From contig CM031607.1 of NCBI GenBank assembly GCA_018398815.1, forward strand, positions 89,292,172 through 89,356,171: DNA of 64,000 nucleotides, written 5' to 3'. This DNA is from Conus ventricosus (taxonomy: Eukaryota; Mollusca; Gastropoda; Neogastropoda; Conidae). Below the pieces are notes generated by a model. It saw only the letters and a program-made list of their open reading frames with translations, did not search any database and was not told the origin of the DNA. Both the position numbers and the translations under genes were made by a program. Positions 56,540 through 64,000 of this stretch are shown piece by piece. Numbering within the stretch: the stretch's first letter is position 1; each line of letters begins with the position of its first letter.

Positions 56540-57960
56540 GGGGGTGATCCACCACTGGGTGATTAAACCCTTAAAAATTTACGAAGTGGGGGAATGGTCC
56601 GTCTGGGGGGTAAATTCCACCCCAAAAAGGGTTAGGGTTCAAACTTCAAACCCGGGCCCATCCAGAGCCAAACTTTCCCTTTTCCACGAGGGAATGGGTT
56701 TCTTCAGCGGATTGAGCTTTTTGCTGGCCCCACCTACAGGATGGACTTTCCGTCGTCGGTTCCTGACACACCCCAAAAAGTCCTCCCGCCCACCTCAGGG
56801 GGCATCGGTCTTTAGAATGAAACCCCGACGCCCGGGAACGGGTTTAAAGGGGCATACGGGGGCGGGGCCAGAAACAATTTTTTCCGCTTTCTGGAACCCC
56901 CCCCCTCAAAACCCCCGGATTCCACACCACGTGCGGGGCTTTTTCCCTTTTGGTCAGGTCCGTGATTTGGAAAACGCAAATTTCAAAAAACCCCGGGGAT
57001 GAACGTCGTAAAAACCCTACCAAACCCGGGAAACTGCGTCCCTGCTTTTTTGGGAAGCGGGCGGGGAGCTGCTGAATGCGCCCTTTTGTTTTTCCCGGGC
57101 CCTTTTTACTCCTTTTCCAATCCTGTACCCCGGGTGGGACCCCTACTTTTCCCAGCCAAAATTTGGGGGGCCTGGTAGAAACCACCCTCGAATGCGATCC
57201 AGACTGCTCCCCAATACAGAAAAAAATGTTCTTTCAGTGTCAAAGGGTTGGGACCCCCCCCACATTCGTCAAAAGAAGTTATCCACTTTGTCTGTCTCCA
57301 GTACCCGGAAGCAATCCTCGTCACCCGGGGTTAAACACTGTCCCGAAGTACACAGCCCAAAGGCATCTTAACCCCACGATAATGGACCCGGGGGTGTCGA
57401 AAAAACCCCCCCCGTTTGGGCCGGTTTTCTTCGTAAAAGGGGTTATCTGCCAGTACCTTTTTTGACGGGTAAAGTTTACTAAAAAACCCGTCGCCCCCCA
57501 TTTTGGCAACAAGTACTCTTTCTTTTGGGAAACGGCCTGCCATCCCAAAATCAATTTTTGTTCAATTGACGGAAGTCAACACAGAACCGAATCTTGCCAT
57601 TTTTCTTTTTTTACCACACTATTGGTGAACAAATGGAGAACAGAAACCCCCCTTTTCATGACTCCCATTTCAACATCAAACTCCCCTTCATCACGAAAAC
57701 AGTTTGCTTGGGAATAGGGGGCTTGGGTACGGTTTTCACCGACTTTAATAAATTTGAAAATCAGCTTTATTTGGCCCCCCCCAACGGGTAGACCCTGGCC
57801 CAAATCTGTGAAGCCCTCCTGGGAACCCCGCCGACCAACGGGTGCACTGTTCCCCGAAATGACCGTCCCTTTAGCACCAATCACTACATCCCTGCGGGGT
57901 TCTGGGGCAGCCAGTGGTACTATGGGAAATTTTTTCCCAATGGTGGGCATCGGGCCCCAC
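56540..57960 (-). pseudogene. RT and RNase H of copy 2
   Basis: Minus order: RT fingers/palm from about 57950, with a ...KWQDSVLC segment near 57580, RYWQITP (about 57465) and a MPLGCVL block (about 57350); a damaged catalytic-box region near 57270; thumb KKQGRSFPGLVGF (about 57060-57020); RNase H remnants at about 56760-56560, aligned with 21663-21550 of copy 1. RT would copy element RNA into DNA. The catalytic Asp pair is not legible. Confidence 0.72.
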
Positions 57961-58371
57961 AGAGTTTTTTTTGCCTAATCAAACCCTTTGGGCGCCATGC
58001 GTTGGCTTTTTATTCGTCCTCCCGTCACAAACGATCTCAAAAAGGTTTGGGGTTGGGAGAAATTTCTTTCCCCACCTCGAACCGTATCTTGTAAACGGCC
58101 CCCCCCCACCTTGGGGAACACTGGAAAAAGGGCCTTGCCAAACCAGTTCCCAATTTTTGTGCTTTACCGGTCGTAACACCGCACCCTCTCCCGGGTTGGG
58201 TTGTGGGCGGCCCGGACCTGACATCAAAATGGCCCCTTATGGTTCCCTTTCTGCTTCCCCTAAAATTTTTTCCCGGGTATGCGCAAGTCTCGGCGATTCT
58301 GGTTTTCCCCAGGGCGAAAAACATATTCCCCCCGGGCTGGAAACCCTTTTCTCTGGCTTTTGGGCCAAAGA

Positions 58372-59160
58372 TCACCAAACACCTTCATTGGTCCTCTTAC
58401 CTGCGTCCATTTCAGTAACTCGAATGGGGAAAAAAACCGGGTTGGGTTTTTTGGGGGAACCTCCCTGTTCCAATAACAGTGCAGGGACCCCCCGATCCCA
58501 TTCTTCAGGGTTTTTTTGAGTTAATCTGCGGGAAAAACAAAAAACCCCTTTTTTCAAGGTTTCCTTGAAGTGCCCCGACCAATCCATTGCATTTCGATGG
58601 AAAGGGGGTAGTGCCGGGGGACCCCTTGATGGACAATAACCCGAACACCTGGGGTCATAAAGTTCTCCCTTAAAATGGGGGTACCTCCCGGGCTGTAAGA
58701 ACTGGGTTTTTGGGAAATTCCCGTCCGGACCCCATGGCAAAAAAATGCCTCAGCCCAAATGACTTTATGGGTTTCTGTGGGGAAGTGGGGTTTTGCCTCT
58801 GGATACCTCGTGGGGAATTCCACCTGTACCAGAATTACCCGACCCCGTTGCCCGACATGGGGGCAAACGGTCCCAAAATATCCACGCCTTCCCGGGCAAA
58901 TTTGGTTTTTTGCCCTAAGAGGCATCTTGACAAGCGGCACCGGGTTCCCCGACTCCCTCCTTTTTTCCAAGGGACGGGTGGCACCCCACACATGACTTCA
59001 CATTTCCTGCCTAAAGTCACTGCCCATTTCCCCCCCAATAGAAGTGTGGGAATATTCTTTTCCCTTTTTTTTGTTTCCCCCCAAGTGTCCCCCCCCCTAG
59101 GAATATCGTGTCCGAGGGGGGGGTTAATTAAAAAGGGCTTCCTTAGGACTTGGCACACAA
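58372..59160 (-). pseudogene. Integrase of copy 2
   Basis: Minus order: zinc region with LGHDIPRGG (about 59110), then RVILVQVEFPTRYPEAK (about 58835-58785, core beta strands beside the first catalytic Asp), then a HFKETLKKG and NPEEWDRGVPALLL segment (about 58575-58470) near the catalytic Glu helix. It lies upstream of RT in the direction of transcription. Frames are broken throughout. Confidence 0.72.
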
Positions 59161-60828
59161 ACCCGGGGTTTTTGTTCCAAATCCCACTCTCAAAATACGT
59201 ACCAGGACCGGTCTTTCCACATGAAGGAGACCCTATTTATGGGGGTGGGAAAACTAACTTTTTTCCCCTGCAGCTCTTCGGGGACGTTCAAAGGCTACTT
59301 TCCCGTTTTCCCGCCCCTGAATCAGCTCGGCTTTCCCGGGGCAGCCATCACCTTCTCCTTCAAAGATAAAGGTTTTTCGGCCCGGGGCCCGTTTCCCGGG
59401 GTCTGACCTTAGCACGAGTCAAAACCCGCGACCCGCCGGGTGTATCGGGGTTTCTTTTCCCCTCCCGAAGAGTTTTTTCTCCCCCGTTTGGGGGAAACTG
59501 GACCGCTCGGGGTGGTGCTCTCCCTCACGGCGGAGGGAAAATTTCCCCCCCAACACTTCCTCAAATGGGTCCTCCCCTCACCAGAGCCTCAACCTCCCCC
59601 CAAAGTAACCCGGGGTTTTCCATTACCACATACCACGGGGAGTGTGCTTAAAAACCTGGATTTAGGGCCAAAACAACCTCTGAGTCCCCCCCCTTTTATA
59701 GGCTTAAATTGGTTTCCAAACCCCCGCCGGGACCCCCGGTCGGGGATGCCCCCTTTTCTCTGACCACTTGCCCTGGGTCTCCACCCCACCCTGCACCTCG
59801 GGCTGAAAGGGTTTCCCGGAGCACGGGGACACAACGCCAGGGGGAGCTTTCCCATTTCTGGCTTCCAAGGGCATGACAATATTGGAATTAAATCACACTC
59901 TCAAGTTTTGGACAATTTCCCCTGGATTTTACCCGGGCGCTTGGGATGCATTTAAAACAAACACCCCCCGCCCCAGGTTTCCCCTTTTTGGGGGCGCATG
60001 ATTTGCTGGGTGAGCCTTTCTAAATTTTCTCTCTCCCTTTTTTCCCCCCGGTCCCGTTCCCCTGGAATGGGCCTTTATTTTTTAAACCCCCTTTTGCTTT
60101 GGTTTTTTCCCCGTGAGCGTCACTTATTTCAGAGGGGCCCCTTTTGGGTCCTTTGGGCCCAACCGGCGTGCTTTTGCTACCGGTTTTCTCCAAGGCCCCC
60201 TGCTTCACATTTTTTAGGACACGCCCCGATGCACTTCCGTGACCCCCAATTTAGGGGGTAAAAGTTCCTTTCATCCCGTTCCTCGAAAATGAGATCTTTC
60301 AAGTTCCCCCCCCTTTTTTTTTCGTCTTTCCCCCCTGCAATACACCACAGACTGAAACAGACTTTTGCCCGGGCTAAAAAAATGCTGAAAATTTTTTCCT
60401 ACTTCCTTCTTCCTTTTATTCCCCTGAATTTCTTTTGGTATGCCCTAGTCCCAAAAAGGAAAATTTCTCAAAAACGCTTTTTTTCACTTGGGCGAAACTT
60501 TCGGATCAAACAGCATTCAGTCGCAAAATAGCATTCTCCCCGTCTTCCCTCTCAACAAGCTATTAGTCTAGAGGCCCCGGAATTTTTTTTCCCGCGGGAC
60601 AACCCTGGCAACCTGCTCGAAAAGAGCTAAAAAACAAGTCCCGTCCCCTCCTTTTCTGTCAAAGGATCAATTGCCACATGGCTTTCCCCCTTTCCCCTTC
60701 AGCCCTTTCTCTCGCCTCTTTCAACCCCTTGCTCTTTCAATCTCAACTTTTTCCCGTTTTTAAGGGCACGATCTCATTTGCCTTTCGGGTTGGGTTGAGA
60801 TCCAGCTCTTAAAAATTCCTTAACTCAC
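59161..60828 (-). other. Linker, protease and gag C-terminal part of copy 2, unreadable
   Basis: By alignment with copy 1 (22.2-23.7 kb) this should contain protease and the gag zinc knuckle. The knuckle near 59880-59950 is reduced to one Cys-less relic, and no DTG motif is legible. Confidence 0.4.
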
Positions 60829-61380
60829 TCATTCCCGGGCACTTTTTCCCCTAGCATCCGCGTTTCCCCTTGGCGGGTGGCCATCTCTTGGGCCTTTTCC
60901 CCGTTCTGGAAAGCAACCTATCCTCTTTTTTTTTTCTTCCTGGCCCCAAAAAAGGTAGCCAACCTGGCCCGCAACTTCCTCCTTTCCCGGCAAGGGAGCT
61001 TCCTCTTCCTCTCTCCCTAAAACTTGGCAGCAGCTTCCTTTTCTCCTGGTAGCTAAAAACCCGGGTTCCTTTCCCCCTGTTTTTTCCCCCTTTCCTTTTC
61101 CCTGACATTTCCCCACCCCCCTGTTGGGCCTTTCCCAACGATGTCCTCACTTTTTTCTGCTTCCTTTTTTTTTAAAATTTTTTCAGCAACGAAAAAGGGG
61201 GAAATTTCCAAACCCTTTCTCAATCCTAAACTCTATCCCCCCGGCGTGAGTAGACGGGAAAAGCGGATGGAAAGGGGACACAAAAATTTGCAGCCCCCCC
61301 CCGGAGACTCTCCTAACCCCGGTTACCCGGGGGCAAAAGGGCGGGGCATGGATTATCCCCCCGGCTGCTTTCCCCGGGGT
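60829..61380 (-). pseudogene. Gag coiled-coil region of copy 2
   Basis: Minus-strand Glu/Ala/Gly-rich pieces (REEEEAPLPGKEEVAG and similar) over the CTTCCTCTTCCTCT repeat, the counterpart of 23780-24345 in copy 1. Confidence 0.55.
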
Positions 61381-62095
61381 TGAAACATCCCCCTTTTCCT
61401 TGACAAAAATCCCCCCCGGACTTCGGGCCTTGAGACCTTAGCTTCACCCGGGTTTCCCGTGCCAACACCCCAAATATCAAATCTCTACCCAAGAAAAAAT
61501 TTTTTTTTTCTTGTTTTTTCTTAACCCAGAAAACCCCCCAAAAGAAACATTCACTCTCTTTTTCCCAAAGGAAAAACGAAATCTTATTTGGCCACAGCTG
61601 AAGAAATAAAGTAAAAGTACTTGGAACCACAGTGTCTTGTTTCTTAAAAAACCTGTCTTTCCCCAAAACCCTAGGCACGGTTTTTAAATTGACACGTTGA
61701 TGACCAGCATTGGGAAAAAATTTTATTTCAAAAAAAATTTTACGTCAAATATTACTTGTACCATCAATACATTCCCAAAACTCATAAAAAAACATGTAAT
61801 TTGGGAAAAGAAAAAGGAACACAAACCCACCATTTTTACCTCGGTTGCACCAAACCGAGACAACAAGAGACAACGTTACCTGGCAAATATGTTACCCGGA
61901 TTGCCAAAACAACCACGCTTTTCCCCCCCTACTGGGCGGCCCCGCCCCCCTCCAACCCCCCAAATCTACAATTTAAATATTCCAATAAATTTCCAAACCA
62001 ACCCAAAAAACACAAAAGATCCCTATTTTTTTTTTAAACCCCAAAAAGGTTTTGTCCTAAAAAATCCTAATGTGTACCCCCCATCTCCCCCATAT

Positions 62096-64000
62096 TGCAA
62101 GGTTTAAAGGAACCCGTAGGCAGGGATTTTTGTTAAATATCCCCCCTTTTAACCCACCCCTTTCCCCCTTTTACGGGTTGGGAAACCCCCACAAAAACAC
62201 ACAAACGAAAATACGGTGCACAACAGAAGGGGTTTTTTTACATTCACACACGCACTCTCACCCGCCGAATGGCGATTTAAAAAACCAAGGGCCTCTTTAC
62301 ATCCCAAAAACACACAGGCAAAGGAAAACAAACCCCCAAAAAACTTTAACTTTTATTAAAAAAAATACCCGACCATTTTAAAAGCAGGCCCCCCCCGCTT
62401 TCCAGTGCACGCATTTTACTGCAAAATCACATTTAACGACCCTTCCCCCAGGAGGCACAGACACACCCCAGCCCCCTGAAGGGCCAATCCCCGAAGGGGC
62501 AAGGGGGAAATCACATCAAACCCGGTAAAACCCCCGGGGGTGAAATTCAACAAAAGGGTTTATACCCCCCATAAAAACCCCAATGCCCAAAGGATGGGGT
62601 TTTTTTTTTTTCCAAAATTTTCCCCTTTAAACTAATTTTATGTGCCGGTTTCAAACCACCCGGAAACCCAAACTTAACCCCCAAAATGGTTTTAACAAAA
62701 GATTTTCAAGCAGCCCGAACCCAATGGTTGCACTTCAATACTTCGTTTTGAAGTCCCCGGCGGGTGCCTGGGCAAAAGGGAAGAAGAAAAAAACCAAAAA
62801 TCCTTCAAAAAAAAAAAAAAAAAAAAACCGCCCCACAAAAAAACAATGGCGACACCGCCTCCCCACTATGATTATGAAAATGTCGGATGCTTTTTCGACG
62901 CCTTAAAACTAATTTCCCTGCCCAAAGCAAAAACCTCACTGAAGCGCTTGCATGAAGTAGGAGGGGGGGTGACCCCTCGAAGGGGGCGGTCCCCCACCCA
63001 CCGGGCACCCCAAACCCCATTTTTCCCGGGGCCCCCGCAGATGGTACACCCGCGGCGGCCCCCAAGACGGGTTGCCCCCCCGAAGACACAGTTGAATTTG
63101 GGGGAACGGGCCCCAAAACCCCGGGGCTGTGGAGGGGAAAAACGACGTCCCCACCCCGGGAAAGCACCCTTTCCGGCTCCCCCCGTTTCTCCCCCCTCCG
63201 GCAGAGGAAGGGGGGCAAGGGGTACAGTGGAAGTGGCCCCGGTGACAACTCCCACCCCCCCGGGGGGGGGCCGACCCTCACGGATTTTTCTGTGGGAGGG
63301 GGGGGTACATAAACTCGCCGGGGAAACCCGTGAAAAAAAAAAAAGTCTTTTCAACACAGCAAAAAAACAGTTTTAACTTTTTTTTGCTTCACTAAAATAA
63401 ACGGGTTTGAGTGGGTTTTCCCCTGGGCACAACCCCAAAACCCACCCGTGAGGGGAAATTTTTTTCAGACCTTTACCAAACCCGCCACCTTTTCATCAAA
63501 TTCTCCTCACCCGAAATGTTTCCTTACCCTTTTAAACCCAAAATTTCATTGACTTTTCCCCTTCCTTAAAAAGCCCCAACCCTAATTATAACCCTTCCTC
63601 ATAAAAGTGTTTAAAACTGTCTAATTTCATAAACCCCCGACTTCATTCCCCTTCGAAGTTCCAAGACAATGATTTAATTAAAAATTATAAATCAATTTAC
63701 CCAACGAACAATCCGGCCCGTTAGTGACCCCCCGCACCGGTCACAATTTAGGATCGTTTTTTAGTAAAAATGCCCTTTAAAAGAATCAAAAAACATTTCA
63801 AACAAAACCCAAAAAAATAGTTGAACCCGGGTATCCTAATTTCCCAGCAACACAATCAAAATATAAAATTAAACAGAAATTTTTCAAGCAATTTGACAAT
63901 CCCCAATTAAAAAGTCGACAAGGATTTCCGAAACGCTGGGTTTTACATTGTCTAAATGACAAACACCAAAGGGAGCGGGAAAAAATCTTTTTAATACTCG
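62096..64000 (-). repeat. 5' LTR of copy 2, truncated by the window end
   Basis: Starts with TGCAAGGTT at the position equivalent to TGTCACGTC in copy 1 (25045). It follows LTR order throughout (AAAATACGGTGCACAACAGA at about 62209; ACAATGATTTAATT near 63664). About 1.65 kb should lie beyond the window. Confidence 0.8.

Larger units (their letters stand above)
52900..64000 (-). mobile_element. Long-LTR Gmr1-like element, copy 2, minus strand, cut by the window
   Basis: Same family as 17715-28617. One complete LTR (about 52900-56285), a 5.8-kb internal part and the first 1.9 kb of the other LTR are inside the window. Internal length exceeds copy 1 by about 2 kb because integrase core and RT palm are retained. 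Minus order is gag coiled coil, (protease), integrase, RT, RNase H. The consensus is very poor, so all frames are broken. Confidence 0.82.

Noticed and set aside
62805..63376. Long frames on both strands near the window end
   Set aside because: They lie inside the LTR of copy 2 and are not open in the homologous part of copy 1 (18.5-19.0 kb).

Overview
The window looks like repeat-dense invertebrate nuclear DNA, most likely from a mollusc. Reasons: very long dinucleotide and trinucleotide microsatellites; CR1/L2-like, Penelope-like and Gmr1-like retroelements; a tRNA-derived SINE; a Polinton/Maverick; and a decayed receptor gene with the CUB/lectin/LDLa/LRR/7TM layout of molluscan GRL101-type receptors. 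No intact host gene was found. Species assignment is inference.

Layout. 0-3.4 kb: microsatellites and a 5'-truncated LINE on the minus strand ending in a hexamer tail, then a 100-N gap. 3.5-9.1 kb: a Penelope-like RT fragment (minus), microsatellites, a tRNA-headed SINE, and a CR1/L2-like LINE 3' half running into a huge (TTA)n tract. 9.6-10.9 kb: GT/CT arrays and a 47-bp minisatellite with higher-order structure. 12.4-15.6 kb: GRL101-like receptor pseudogene. 16.1-48.2 kb: one nested composite. The host is a Gmr1-like Ty3/Gypsy retrotransposon (plus strand; LTRs 16148-17598 and 46890-48220), inserted in a CA microsatellite. A second LTR element with about 3.56-kb LTRs (minus, 17715-28617) sits in its leader, and a 14.1-kb Polinton (30301-44403) sits inside its protease. 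48.2-50 kb: simple repeats plus a near-perfect 160-bp palindrome whose plus strand holds a complete hammerhead-ribozyme fold. 50.3-52.9 kb: an EN-RT LINE (plus). 52.9-64 kb: a second copy of the long-LTR element (minus), cut by the window end.

Working relations. In both Gypsy families integrase lies before RT/RNase H, the order described for Gmr1-type elements. The host element shows PBS, gag (SCAN-like region plus CCHC), protease, integrase, RT thumb, RNase H and polypurine tract; its RT palm is missing. The Polinton carries a DDE integrase, protein-primed PolB and a packaging ATPase. I could not recognise a major capsid protein or the cysteine protease. Its terminal inverted repeats each fold into a 26-bp hairpin with an inner hairpin.

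Quality caution. About 1-480, 35.6-48.0 kb and 51.35-64.0 kb are full of homopolymer stretching and frameshifts and look like unpolished consensus. The change is abrupt and cuts across elements, so many breaks there may be assembly error rather than biological decay.
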